A stretch of 64,000 nucleotides of DNA from Emticicia agri. Lineage in GTDB: Bacteria; Bacteroidota; Bacteroidia; Cytophagales; Spirosomataceae. The notes under the pieces are model-generated. The model was not told the DNA's origin, searched no databases, and was given only the letters and a program-made list of their open reading frames with translations. Made by a program: the position numbers and the translations under genes. Shown here piece by piece: positions 1-7,888 of the stretch (the first letter of the stretch is position 1; every line of letters starts with the position of its first letter). The stretch spans positions 62,001 to 126,000 of the forward strand of contig NZ_SEWF01000017.1 in assembly GCF_004168285.1 (NCBI RefSeq), given 5' to 3'.

Positions 1-204
1 CATGAAGTATTAAAAAATATCATGAATGAGTGGACAACCGCTCTGAAAGAAATTTTTATGACCCAGAAAGACCCGGAAACGGCATTCAAACTGGCTCAGC
101 TAACCATTATGGAATTTGAAGGTGCAGTCATGTTTTCAAAACTGTATGGTGATAAACAGTATCTCTATGATGCTTTTAACCGTTCTATGCTGAAATTAAA
201 ATAA
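1..204 (+). CDS. TetR/AcrR-family regulator, C-terminal end (partial)
   Basis: The reading frame is open from the first base of the window to the stop at 202-204, so this is the 3' end of a longer gene. The last ~67 residues are helical. They include EFEGAVMFSKLYGDKQYLYD, which resembles the dimerisation and ligand-binding end of TetR repressors, where an E-G-A-hydrophobic helix is followed by a D-x-x-x-L-Y stretch. The DNA-binding helix-turn-helix would lie upstream of the window, so the family call rests on the tail alone. The internal ATG at 22 is not a likely start because the frame continues upstream. Confidence 0.55.
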   Translation, partial: HEVLKNIMNEWTTALKEIFMTQKDPETAFKLAQLTIMEFEGAVMFSKLYGDKQYLYDAFNRSMLKLK

Positions 205-313
205 GCAAGAAATAGAGAACCAAGTCCATTATATTTTTTTCGGATAAAGAAACGAACGTTTGGTATAATATATCATTGAAGATTTTAATAGTGCGTTAAC
301 AGGTAATAGGTCA

Positions 314-336
314 GGGAACGTGCCGTGTACGTTCCC
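314..336. repeat. GC-rich hairpin GGGAACGT-N7-ACGTTCCC
   Basis: A perfect 8-bp inverted repeat (314-321 with 329-336) around a 7-nt loop lies between the TetR end and the DinB gene. It is GC-rich against an AT-rich background and has no T-tract, so it looks more like a REP-type palindrome than a terminator. Confidence 0.45.
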
Positions 337-364
337 ATGATTTTCATCATTAAATCTTACAATC

Positions 365-883
365 ATGACAAAACCAGAACTACAACAAGCCTTGAAAGAA
401 CGTTTCGGCAAACTTGCCAATGAAACCGAAAGCATAGAAGAAACTCAGTTTTTTGCTCCTATTGGTGAAAAATGGTCAGTTGCTGAAAACATGCTGCATC
501 TTACACAATCAGCCAAAGGTTTTAATCAGGGATTAGCTTTTCCGAAGGAAGTATTAGTCAGACAATTCGGTAAGATTGACCGTCCGAACTTAGATTATGA
601 TGGGGTAGTAAACGCTTACCTGACTATCTTAGGTACAGGTATCAAAGCCAGTGGTGCATTTGTTCCGATTCTACCCGAAAACCCATCAAAAACGATTCTG
701 ATTAACAGTTTCGTTAAACATCACGAAATACTGGCCAATTATTTAGACGAATGGTCAGAAACAGAATTAGATGAAATTGTTATCAGGCATCCTGTTTTAA
801 AACTCATGACAATCCGGGAAATATATTATTTTATGCACTATCACATTGGGCATCATCATAAAGCTATTCTGAAAGGTTTATGA
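365..883 (+). CDS. DinB-like / DinB_2 superfamily protein
   Basis: A 172-residue soluble protein predicted to be a four-helix bundle. DinB-like proteins carry three metal-coordinating histidines. Here H45 lies in the first-helix motif W-S-V-A-E-N-M-L-H-L, and a histidine cluster (H158, H160, H163-165) sits at the C-terminal end, where the family keeps its last two ligands. Members include thiol S-transferases and many uncharacterised proteins, so the substrate cannot be told. No signal peptide, so cytoplasmic. It stands alone between palindromic elements. The ATG at 365 fits the family's usual N-terminus and length. Confidence 0.8.
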   Translation: MTKPELQQALKERFGKLANETESIEETQFFAPIGEKWSVAENMLHLTQSAKGFNQGLAFPKEVLVRQFGKIDRPNLDYDGVVNAYLTILGTGIKASGAFVPILPENPSKTILINSFVKHHEILANYLDEWSETELDEIVIRHPVLKLMTIREIYYFMHYHIGHHHKAILKGL

Positions 884-888
884 TAATT

Positions 889-985
889 GTATCACGATTT
901 TTCAAATCGTCGTTTCATAGTAATAGATAAAAAACTACTTAATCTTGTGTGATAGTCCACCTAAAGATTTAAAAAATCGTGATAC
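889..985. repeat. 20-bp inverted repeat flanking a 57-nt spacer
   Basis: Bases 889-908 and 966-985 are inverted repeats of 20 bp with one mismatch; the arms begin GTATCACGAT and end ATCGTGATAC. The spacer has no gene. The element sits just downstream of the DinB stop. It has no T-tract and the arms are long, so a small non-autonomous repeat is more likely than a terminator. Confidence 0.55.
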
Positions 986-1044
986 GGTATAACCTACTCA
1001 AAACACTATCAAACATATTCAGTGCTTATCTCCCAAAAGATTTT

Positions 1045-1052
1045 TATATTTG
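1045..1052 (+). promoter_or_regulatory. Bacteroidota -7 box (TATATTTG)
   Basis: Matches TAnnTTTG exactly and lies ~90 bases upstream of the redoxin ATG at 1143. No clear TTG is found at -33, so this is half a promoter by consensus. Confidence 0.4.
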
Positions 1053-1142
1053 TCTGGTGATTAAATTTAAACTATCGGTATTAAAATAAATCTAATACAC
1101 GTACGTTTGTTTAAGCAGGTTTTTTATAAAAAATCACATAAC

Positions 1143-1796
1143 ATGAAAAAGAAAATTGGGTTGGTTTTGAGTTTGCTGGTAGGATTGGGTTTTCTCTCTC
1201 TCCCATCATTTGCTATAACTGATGATCAGCCCGAAACCTCAATAAAAAGATTAGCAGGTTATGGTATTGGTGATGCCGTTGCCGATTTCAAATTAAAGAA
1301 TGTAGATGGAAAAACGGTTTCTTTAAATGATTTCGCATCGGCCAAAGGCTTTATTGTAGTTTTTATCTCTAATCATTGTCCATTCTCCAAATCTTACGAA
1401 GACCGTGTAATTGCTATTGATAAAAAATATGCCTCACAAGGCTATCCGGTTATTGCTATTAACCCGAACGACCCCGAAGCTTATGAAGAAGACTCTTTTG
1501 TAAATATGCAGGCAAGAGCCAAAGAGAAGGGTTATACTTATCCATATCTGACCGACAATACCCAAACTATTACCAAAGCATTTGGTGCCATGCGTACCCC
1601 TCATGCTTTCGTATTGAATAAAGAAAACGGCAAAATAATAGTACATTATATTGGTGCAATTGACGATAACCCCCAAGACCCTGTCAATGTAACCAAGCAT
1701 TATGTAAGCGATGCTGTAAATAGTTTACTATTGGGAAAACCTGTGGTAACCCCTACTACCAAAGCCATTGGTTGTGCTATTAAATGGAAAACCTGA
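1143..1796 (+). CDS. Secreted AhpC/TSA-type thioredoxin-like protein
   Basis: A 217-residue protein with a signal peptide (residues 1-24, ending near SFA) and one redoxin domain. The active-site region is SNHCPFSKSYEDR, so C79 is the peroxidatic-type cysteine and the thioredoxin CxxC is reduced to CxxS. A second conserved cysteine lies at the very end (GCAIKWK, C211) and may be the resolving cysteine. This matches the peroxiredoxin-like group often annotated 'thioredoxin family protein'. It probably acts in thiol redox control in the periplasm; the substrate is unknown. The frame opens at a TTG at 1107, but the ATG at 1143 puts a normal signal peptide at the N-terminus and is preferred. Confidence 0.8.
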   Translation: MKKKIGLVLSLLVGLGFLSLPSFAITDDQPETSIKRLAGYGIGDAVADFKLKNVDGKTVSLNDFASAKGFIVVFISNHCPFSKSYEDRVIAIDKKYASQGYPVIAINPNDPEAYEEDSFVNMQARAKEKGYTYPYLTDNTQTITKAFGAMRTPHAFVLNKENGKIIVHYIGAIDDNPQDPVNVTKHYVSDAVNSLLLGKPVVTPTTKAIGCAIKWKT

Positions 1797-1824
1797 TAAG
1801 ATTGATTAATTGAAGTAATATTTT

Positions 1825-1853
1825 GCCATCTGCTTTTTTCAGGTGGCTTTTTT
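1825..1853 (+). terminator. Rho-independent terminator after the redoxin gene
   Basis: GCCATCTG (1825-1832) pairs with CAGGTGGC (1840-1847, one G-T pair) around a 7-nt loop and is followed by six T. It overlaps the GTG at 1843 that could extend mazG upstream, which argues for the mazG start at 1897. Confidence 0.85.
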
Positions 1854-1896
1854 GTTTTTTATTCCCGAACTTTACGAAAATTTCTATAATAGATTT

Positions 1897-2712
1897 ATGA
1901 GCAATAAACTCCCTTTGGTATTTCCTCCTGAACGCATGGAGAAACTCATGGCTTTCGACCGATTATTGACCATTATGGATGAGTTAAGAGAGCAATGTCC
2001 GTGGGATAAAAAACAGACTATGGATACCTTGCGCCATCTGACTATTGAAGAAACTTATGAACTATCTGATGCGATTTTAGAGAAAGACCTGCCCGAAATA
2101 AAAAAGGAATTGGGAGATATAATGCTGCATCTGGTTTTCTATGCAAGAATTGCCTCTGAAACCGGAGATTTTGATGTAGCCGATGTGTTACATGGTATCT
2201 GTGATAAACTAATTTCTCGCCATCCTCATATCTATGGCGATGTAAAAGTAGAAAACGAAGAGCAGGTGAAGCAAAACTGGGAACAACTGAAACTAAAAGA
2301 GGGCAATAAATCGGTATTAGGTGGGGTACCACAATCTTTACCTGCTTTGGTAAAAGCCATGCGCATACAGGAAAAAGCCAGAGGGGTAGGTTTTGACTGG
2401 GAAGAAAAAAGTCAGGTATGGGGCAAGGTAGAAGAAGAAATGCAGGAATTTAAAGAACTATTCAATGCTGAAAAAGAAGAGGTGATAGATGCCGAAAAAG
2501 CTGAGGCTGAATTTGGTGACTTGTTATTTTCTTTAGTAAACTATGCCCGGTTTATTAACCTGAATCCTGAAACAGCCTTAGAGCGTACCAATAAAAAGTT
2601 TATCAAGCGTTTTCAATACCTTGAACAAAAAGCCAAAGAAGCCAATAAAAACCTGAAAGATATGACATTGGCTGAAATGGATGTGTTTTGGGAAGAAGCC
2701 AAACGCATTTAG
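1897..2712 (+). CDS. mazG: Nucleoside triphosphate pyrophosphohydrolase MazG
   Basis: A 271-residue all-alpha NTP pyrophosphatase that hydrolyses (d)NTPs to monophosphate and pyrophosphate, a cytosolic house-cleaning role. Two MazG repeats are visible. The first has CPWDKKQT, the metal-binding EExxE (E51, E52, E55) and ELGD (71-74). The second has EFGDLLFSLVNYARF about two thirds along. This is the two-domain layout of E. coli MazG and of similar length. ATG 1897 is chosen because the upstream GTG at 1843 lies inside the preceding terminator hairpin. Confidence 0.93.
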   Translation: MSNKLPLVFPPERMEKLMAFDRLLTIMDELREQCPWDKKQTMDTLRHLTIEETYELSDAILEKDLPEIKKELGDIMLHLVFYARIASETGDFDVADVLHGICDKLISRHPHIYGDVKVENEEQVKQNWEQLKLKEGNKSVLGGVPQSLPALVKAMRIQEKARGVGFDWEEKSQVWGKVEEEMQEFKELFNAEKEEVIDAEKAEAEFGDLLFSLVNYARFINLNPETALERTNKKFIKRFQYLEQKAKEANKNLKDMTLAEMDVFWEEAKRI

Positions 2713-2715
2713 TTT

Positions 2716-2815
2716 AAAATGATTCTTTTTCACAAATACTGCGTTACCAAAATCCTCATTTAGCTATGCTAAACTCCGGTTTTGGTTCCTTGTCTTTGTA
2801 AAAAATAATGCATTT
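2716..2815. repeat. Structured palindromic element, copy A
   Basis: A ~100-bp near-palindrome between mazG and ruvX. From outside in: arm ACAAA (2732-2736) pairs with TTTGT (2795-2799); ACCAAAA (2746-2752) with TTTTGGT (2780-2786); TTTAGC (2759-2764) with GCTAAA (2768-2773), closed by loop TAT. Non-paired segments lie between the stems: TACTGCGTT opposite TCCTTGTC, and TCCTCA opposite CTCCGG. A second copy at 58626-58788 keeps the loops but changes the stem sequences with pairing preserved. It could be a structured RNA element or a mobile palindrome; no gene product is encoded. Confidence 0.7.
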
Positions 2816-2859
2816 TAATTCATAAAGTTTAATTTTAACAGTTTTAAATTAGCAACTAA

Positions 2860-3267
2860 TTGCCCAGAATACTTGCCATCGATTACGGAGCCAAACGTAC
2901 AGGTTTAGCTGTAAGCGACCCTTTGAAAATTATTGCTTCGGCTTTAGAAACTGTACCCAGCGAAACGCTGATTGCGTATCTGAAAAAATATACTCAAGCA
3001 GAGGAAGTAGAAGCCTTTGTAGTAGGAATGCCCAAAAATCTGGATGGCTCTGATACACATGGAACAAGCTTTGTGAACCGATTGATTGAAGAACTGAAAA
3101 TACATTTTCCGGATATACCTGTTCATTTGCAAGATGAGCGATTTACTTCAAAAATGGCAGTTCAGACCATGATTGCCGGAGGAATGAAGAAAAAAGACAG
3201 ACAAGTGAAGGGCAACATTGATAAAATAAGTGCTGTGATTATATTGCAGGGTTTTATGGGTATATAA
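2860..3267 (+). CDS. ruvX: Holliday junction resolvase-like RuvX (YqgF)
   Basis: A 135-residue RNase H-fold protein of the YqgF family, essential in many bacteria and tied to 16S rRNA pre-processing and Holliday-junction resolution. The N-terminus reads AIDYGAKRTGLAVSDP, with the first catalytic aspartate at residue 7. The VVGMPKNLDGS strand and the QDERFTS motif with the second acidic site follow. The length is usual. The start is TTG at 2860, which places the DYG motif at the normal distance from the N-terminus. purU follows 26 bases later on the same strand. Confidence 0.9.
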   Translation: MPRILAIDYGAKRTGLAVSDPLKIIASALETVPSETLIAYLKKYTQAEEVEAFVVGMPKNLDGSDTHGTSFVNRLIEELKIHFPDIPVHLQDERFTSKMAVQTMIAGGMKKKDRQVKGNIDKISAVIILQGFMGI

Positions 3268-3293
3268 CTTTTAGATTATTAGTAGAAAAACTT

Positions 3294-4133
3294 ATGATTA
3301 AACATATTCTTTTAATGGATGGACCCGATGCCAAAGGTCTTATTTTTCTGGTAACAAGTGTACTATACAAAAACGAATGTAATATTTTATCGCAAGACGA
3401 GTATGTAAGTCCTGACGGACAGTTTTTTATGCGTACAGAATTTGTAGCTCCGCAGGAATTAGACCCTGAGAAAGTACTGAAAGACCTGAGAGAGAATATT
3501 CTTTCTACAGCTATTAATCTGAGGATAAATCCTAAAAAGAAAAAAGATATAGTAGTGCTATGCACCAAAGAGCATCATTGTTTATCCGATTTGTTGATTC
3601 GTTATAATTTCGACGAATTAGATGCCAATATCTTGGCTGTTGTAAGTAATTATAATGTTCTTCAACCTTTGGTGAGTAAATTCGGGATTCCATTCCATTA
3701 TGTAAGCCATGAGCATAAAACCCGTGAACAACATGAAGAAGCAATCTTACGTACCTTAGAGATTTACCAACCTGAGTATGTGGTCTTAGCCAAATACATG
3801 CGTATTCTTTCACCCGAATTTGTGGCAAATTATGCCAATAAAATAGTCAACATACATCATTCTTTCTTACCTGCCTTTATTGGAGCAAACCCCTACCGTC
3901 AAGCCTATGAAAGAGGTGTAAAAATCATAGGGGCAACCGCCCATTTTGTGAATAATCATTTAGACGAAGGGCCAATTATTGCCCAGAATATTAAAGACGT
4001 TGACCATAAATACACTTACCTTGATATGGCACGTGATGGCAAAGAAGTAGAAAAATCAGTACTGACCCAAGCCTTGAAGCTGGTCTTTAATGACAGGGTT
4101 TTTATTTATGGGAATCGGACTGTGATATTGTAG
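3294..4133 (+). CDS. purU: Formyltetrahydrofolate deformylase PurU
   Basis: A 279-residue cytosolic enzyme that hydrolyses 10-formyl-THF to THF and formate, feeding formate to purine synthesis and balancing one-carbon pools. An N-terminal ACT-like regulatory domain (about 1-80) precedes a formyl-transferase catalytic domain. The catalytic motif NIHHSFLPAF lies near residues 186-195 and the conserved HLDEGPII near 222. Length and order match E. coli PurU. It follows ruvX closely and the two may be co-transcribed. The ATG at 3294 gives the normal N-terminus. Confidence 0.93.
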   Translation: MIKHILLMDGPDAKGLIFLVTSVLYKNECNILSQDEYVSPDGQFFMRTEFVAPQELDPEKVLKDLRENILSTAINLRINPKKKKDIVVLCTKEHHCLSDLLIRYNFDELDANILAVVSNYNVLQPLVSKFGIPFHYVSHEHKTREQHEEAILRTLEIYQPEYVVLAKYMRILSPEFVANYANKIVNIHHSFLPAFIGANPYRQAYERGVKIIGATAHFVNNHLDEGPIIAQNIKDVDHKYTYLDMARDGKEVEKSVLTQALKLVFNDRVFIYGNRTVIL

Positions 4134-4147
4134 ATAGTCTTGAACTG

Positions 4148-4294
4148 TGATTGACCCGCGCGGCGTCCGCTGATTTTATGATTTCACTGATTTTCAGAGG
4201 TAGAATAAACTGTATTTTGATTAAAATTAATGATTGCTTATGCTAATTTCATGAACTAATCAGCGAAATCAGCGGACGCCGCGCGGGTCAATCA
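4148..4294. repeat. 29-bp perfect inverted repeat with 89-nt spacer
   Basis: Bases 4148-4176 and 4266-4294 are exact reverse complements over 29 bp. The arms start TGATTGACCCGCGCGGCGTC and are very GC-rich compared with the spacer. The spacer side of each arm also has weaker complementary matches, so the structure extends further. It lies between the convergent purU (+) and the OmpA-family gene (-). It may stop transcription from both sides, but it lacks the T-tracts of an ordinary terminator and looks like a repeat element. Confidence 0.75.
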
Positions 4295-4355
4295 GCTAAA
4301 ACGGTACACCATCGCGGCATAGTTCAGACAATAAAAGTTCAGACAATTAGACATA

Positions 4356-5984
4356 TCACTTCCTCACAATAGCCAACTGCACACGGCGGTTTTGTGCTTT
4401 GCCTTCTTCTGTATCGTTGGTAGCAATCGGTTTGGTCTCGCCATAACCTACACTCGTTACACGTGCCGCCTGAATCTTTTTGGAAAGCAGGTATTTTCTT
4501 ACAGCTTCTGCCCTATCCTGCGATAGTTTCAGGTTACTTTCATTAGAACCCACATTATCTGTATGTCCTTGAATCTCTATAGCCAGATTAGGGTTTTCTT
4601 TCATAGTATCAACAATTCTGTCTAATTCAGGATAAGAATCGGGGCGCAAAGTAGCTTTAGCATATTCAAAGAAGATATTGTTTAATGGTAACTCTACTCC
4701 TACCTCTATTGCTGCCACTATTATATTATCGTTTTTTATTTCCTTATGCACTTCTACCTTTGTCAGGTCTATAAATTTTTCAATACCTATAGAGCCTGGT
4801 GCTTCGGCTCTATAGCTATACTTAGCTCCATAAGGTAACACAATCTTATATTCTTGTGTAATTGGGTTAACATAGGCTTCTCCTTCATCACCGTCAGGTA
4901 GCACTTTATAAATCACCTTAGCATCCGGAATAGGCTTTCCGGTTTTACTATCTACTACTCTACCACTCACAATTACCACAGGCGTTGGGGCAAGGCTATT
5001 GGGGTCAATAGGTGTGCCGCCATCATCTAAACTCTTTTGCTCTGCAGATTTATCAGTAGAAGTTTGAACCCCTGCAACTACAGGTGCTTCTTTTTTCTCT
5101 TCACGTAGTTTAAAACGAACAATATCGCCTTTGCCTACCGAGTTTTTCTTGGTACTTACATAAGCATATTCTCCCGAGGCAGCTACCGAAAAAGAATACT
5201 CATTGGCATCAGTATTTACCTTATCCCCCAAATTTACAGGTTTCGACCACTTCGTCCAGCTTCTGTCTTTGCGTTTGGCTACCCATATATCAGTGCCTCC
5301 TAATCCTCCTTCTTTTCTGTCTGAAGCAAAGTATAAAGTATAGTTATCTGAGGCCAGAAAAGGCGTTGTTTCAGTACTTCCGGTATTAATATCAGCCCCT
5401 AAGCTCTCAGGTTTCGACCACTTGCCGTCTCTTCCTAAAAAACATACATAAAGATTATCTTCTTTTGAGTTCTTCTTTTCACTAAACGCCAGTATCAAGG
5501 TTCTTCCATCGTTCGATAAGCAGGCTGTCAGGTATTGCCCTTTGCAGATTTCATCAAACTTCGGAATCACGATCTGCTCTGGCTCCGACCATCCGGTTTT
5601 TGTTCTTTTGCACATAGATATACCTGCCATATTATCTCTACGACCATTATGATAGACCCCTGAAATCAGAATCTTATTCCCATCGGGTGTAATGCTGAAC
5701 AAATCGTTGTATTGGTCTTTGTTAATGGTGTTGGGCATCCGGCGGGCAATTGTCCAGTTGCCATCATCTCTCTTTTCCGAGTACCATACATCCTGGCTAC
5801 CTTTTGTACCAAAACTGTTAGAAGGATGGCTAACCCTTACAAAATACAGCGTTTTATCGTCGGGTGAGATAATAGGATTCAACTCATTAAACTCGGTATT
5901 GATGGCAGAACCCAATTGCTCAAGCGTTTGTGCCTTTGCAAAAAAAGAATTCAGTACAGCTAATAAAAGGATACTATAACGCAT
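4356..5984 (-). CDS. OmpA-family outer-membrane protein with PD40 repeats
   Basis: A 542-residue secreted protein. Signal peptide at 1-18 (ends FAKAQ). Residues ~30-290 hold WD40-like PD40 repeats (NELNPIISPDDKTLYFVR, TTPFLASDNYTLYFASDR). Next comes a carboxypeptidase-regulatory-like beta sandwich near 335-400 (SGRVVDSKTGKPIPDAKV). The C-terminal ~110 residues are an OmpA peptidoglycan-binding domain (EIQGHTDNVGSNESNLKLSQ ending AQNRRVQLAI). This is a common Bacteroidota outer-membrane architecture linking the envelope to peptidoglycan; related proteins are found in gliding and secretion complexes. No type IX secretion genes are next to it. Confidence 0.88.
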   Translation of the reverse strand: MRYSILLLAVLNSFFAKAQTLEQLGSAINTEFNELNPIISPDDKTLYFVRVSHPSNSFGTKGSQDVWYSEKRDDGNWTIARRMPNTINKDQYNDLFSITPDGNKILISGVYHNGRRDNMAGISMCKRTKTGWSEPEQIVIPKFDEICKGQYLTACLSNDGRTLILAFSEKKNSKEDNLYVCFLGRDGKWSKPESLGADINTGSTETTPFLASDNYTLYFASDRKEGGLGGTDIWVAKRKDRSWTKWSKPVNLGDKVNTDANEYSFSVAASGEYAYVSTKKNSVGKGDIVRFKLREEKKEAPVVAGVQTSTDKSAEQKSLDDGGTPIDPNSLAPTPVVIVSGRVVDSKTGKPIPDAKVIYKVLPDGDEGEAYVNPITQEYKIVLPYGAKYSYRAEAPGSIGIEKFIDLTKVEVHKEIKNDNIIVAAIEVGVELPLNNIFFEYAKATLRPDSYPELDRIVDTMKENPNLAIEIQGHTDNVGSNESNLKLSQDRAEAVRKYLLSKKIQAARVTSVGYGETKPIATNDTEEGKAQNRRVQLAIVRK

Positions 5985-6007
5985 AGTTTTGTTGGTAGTC
6001 GGTATGG

Positions 6008-6038
6008 CAAATGTAATCTTTATGTATCAATTCTTCAA
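6008..6038 (-). promoter_or_regulatory. Bacteroidota promoter for the OmpA-family gene
   Basis: On the minus strand TTG (6038-6036), 20 bases, then TACATTTG (6015-6008), a full match to TTG-N19-21-TAnnTTTG. The predicted start of transcription is ~20 bases before the ATG at 5984. Confidence 0.6.
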
Positions 6039-6133
6039 TGTTTGATACTATTGACTTCAAAAATAATTGCTTACAAATAACGCAATCTCTCTGCCAAAAT
6101 GTATGATTTTAAAAAAAAATCGTTTAAAATCCT

Positions 6134-6141
6134 TACTTTTG
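6134..6141 (+). promoter_or_regulatory. Bacteroidota -7 box (TACTTTTG) upstream of the heptose kinase gene
   Basis: Exact TAnnTTTG match ~190 bases before the kinase ATG at 6330; no good -33 TTG. The rest of the 345-bp intergenic region (5985-6329) holds the palindrome at 6209-6228 and a weak GC hairpin near 6268-6285, with no gene. Confidence 0.35.
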
Positions 6142-6208
6142 CAATTCCAATTTGTAATGACAGCGAATAAAATTCGTCGGCTAAAGAAACAAGGGTTTTT
6201 ACATTCAT

Positions 6209-6228
6209 TGTCGGACTTAAGTCCGACA
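6209..6228. repeat. 20-bp perfect palindrome TGTCGGACTTAAGTCCGACA
   Basis: A perfect self-complementary 20-mer with no central spacer, ~100 bases upstream of the heptose kinase start. It could be an operator for a dimeric regulator or a short repeat element; no second copy was seen in the window. Confidence 0.55.
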
Positions 6229-6329
6229 CATATTATAAAATAACTCCTTTGTTATCTTAGACACCGACCGCAACGGCGGGCCGTTTTATTCTGTGAATAA
6301 CTATCAGACAATACGAAATCCATTTTTGA

Positions 6330-7310
6330 ATGACAGTCAATCAAATTTTTGATTCTTTTGATAATCTGCGGGTCTTGATTATAGGTGATGTAATGATAGA
6401 CTCTTATATATTCGGAAAAGTAGAAAGAATTTCACCGGAAGCTCCTATACCGGTAGTAAATGTAAAGCGCAAAGAGATACGTCTGGGAGGCGCAGGTAAC
6501 GTAGCCATGAATATAAAGTCTTTAGGAGCTACGCCTGTTTTATGTTCAGTAATCGGGGCAGACCCTGAAGCGAAAGATTTAATTGAATTATTAAAGAACA
6601 GTGCTTTACCTGTTGACGGTATTATACAAAGCCCGAACAGGGTAACAACCGTAAAGCAGCGGATTATGGCAGGGTCGCAGCATGTGGTAAGAATAGATTC
6701 TGAAATGGATACGCTTATCAACGCAGATGAAAGAAGCCAGTTAATAGAAAGAGCCAAAACGCTGATTCCATCGTGCAATGTAGTGATTTTTGAAGATTAT
6801 GATAAAGGTGTTTTAGACCAGCAAAGTATTCAGGAGATTGTGGCTTTTGCCAGGCAACACCAGATACCTACTATTGTTGATCCCAAAAAGCGTAACTTTA
6901 CCCATTATCAGGGAACAGACTTGTTTAAACCAAATCTGAAAGAACTGAAAGAAGGCCTGAAAATAGATTTCAATGCCGATAAGTTAGAAGACATTAAAGC
7001 AGTAGTGGCCGAAGCAAAAAAAACATTAGGTGTTAATGGTATTTTTCTGACACTCTCTGAGAGAGGTGTTTTCATTGATTTTCAAGGCGAAGTGCATCAT
7101 GTAGCAGCACATTTAAGAAGCATTACTGATGTGTCGGGGGCAGGTGATACAGTAGTAAGTATAGCCGCTATCTGTTTAGGACTGAAATTGTCGCCAAAAA
7201 CTATTGCAGAATTATCAAATTTAGGAGGAGGTCTGGTTTGTGAATCAGTGGGTGTTGTGCCGATTGAGAAAACAAAATTAAGGGCAGAGTACCAGAAGAA
7301 TAACCCATAA
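6330..7310 (+). CDS. D-glycero-beta-D-manno-heptose-7-phosphate kinase (RfaE1-type)
   Basis: A 326-residue PfkB/ribokinase-fold sugar kinase. The N-terminus (LIIGDVMIDSYIFGKVERISPEAP) and GGAGNVAMN sugar-binding motif match the kinase half of HldE/RfaE, which phosphorylates heptose-7-phosphate at C1 for ADP-heptose and LPS core synthesis. The catalytic GAGDT lies near 270-275. The cytidylyltransferase half of bifunctional HldE is absent, so the adenylyl transfer step must be encoded elsewhere. Cytosolic. A hairpin at 7319-7342 closes the unit. Confidence 0.85.
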   Translation: MTVNQIFDSFDNLRVLIIGDVMIDSYIFGKVERISPEAPIPVVNVKRKEIRLGGAGNVAMNIKSLGATPVLCSVIGADPEAKDLIELLKNSALPVDGIIQSPNRVTTVKQRIMAGSQHVVRIDSEMDTLINADERSQLIERAKTLIPSCNVVIFEDYDKGVLDQQSIQEIVAFARQHQIPTIVDPKKRNFTHYQGTDLFKPNLKELKEGLKIDFNADKLEDIKAVVAEAKKTLGVNGIFLTLSERGVFIDFQGEVHHVAAHLRSITDVSGAGDTVVSIAAICLGLKLSPKTIAELSNLGGGLVCESVGVVPIEKTKLRAEYQKNNP

Positions 7311-7318
7311 GAAAACGC

Positions 7319-7342
7319 TAAGGGCGTATAGATACGCCCTTA
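7319..7342. terminator. Terminator-like hairpin after the heptose kinase gene
   Basis: A perfect 10-bp stem (TAAGGGCGTA with TACGCCCTTA) with a TAGA loop, 9 bases after the stop. The downstream sequence is AT-rich but lacks a clean T-tract, so termination is probable rather than certain. Confidence 0.6.
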
Positions 7343-7448
7343 AAATATAGGCAAAAGATTCTCTGTACTTGCTTTATACAAAAACAGGCATAAAGGAGAA
7401 TATGATATGTGAGTAAAATTTTTTTGACTACAATACATATAAGCAAAA

Positions 7449-7562
7449 TTATCTTACATAAGGTCTGTAATAAGGTAATGTTGGTTTGGTTTTCTTGGTT
7501 AAAGAAAAAACGACAACTCCCACAGCTACAGCAGCGATTCCGAATAAAACTCCCTTTTTCAT
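7449..7562 (-). CDS. Small single-pass membrane peptide (hypothetical)
   Basis: 37 residues beginning MKKGVLFGIAAVAVGVVVFS, then KKTKP and an aromatic/basic tail (YYRPYVR). The middle is a good transmembrane helix with positive residues on both sides. The frame could open earlier at 7643, but the ATG at 7562 gives a clean N-terminus. No known family recognised. It lies alone between two plus-strand genes. The call rests only on composition and start context, so it may not be expressed. Confidence 0.4.
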   Translation of the reverse strand: MKKGVLFGIAAVAVGVVVFSLTKKTKPTLPYYRPYVR

Positions 7563-7888
7563 GGTTGTATAAGATTTGTTTAAATAATAGATGATTCTAT
7601 AACTGATAAACGTAAGAACCGAACAAAACGTTGTGATAAACACTTAAAAATTTCTTAAAAATTTATTTAATGGTAAATTTTCTTTTTTTATCCTATACAA
7701 TTAGTAGATAATAGCGAAAATTGCCCGAAAATTTAGCAGTATATAATTGTTTACTACTTATCGCTTTGTTAGAGAAGAGCAAATCTAAAAGAGAACGAAA
7801 AATAAAAAATTTTAAGTTTTTAAGACTAATTTAAGCATTTTTAATTTATATTGTATTAAAAGAATAATTAATTAAATTATAGCAAGTT
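7563..7888. other. Gene-free AT-rich stretch before rsgA
   Basis: About 325 bases of very AT-rich sequence with homopolymer A and T runs. I see no credible gene, strong hairpin or complete promoter consensus here; it presumably contains the promoters of the small minus-strand peptide gene and of rsgA. Confidence 0.5.

Noticed and set aside
1843-1896. Longer mazG start at a GTG
   Set aside because: The codon is inside the terminator hairpin of the upstream gene.
2042-2332. Long open frame on the minus strand inside mazG
   Set aside because: It lies wholly within a well-supported gene on the other strand, has no domain, and its composition fits a shadow frame.
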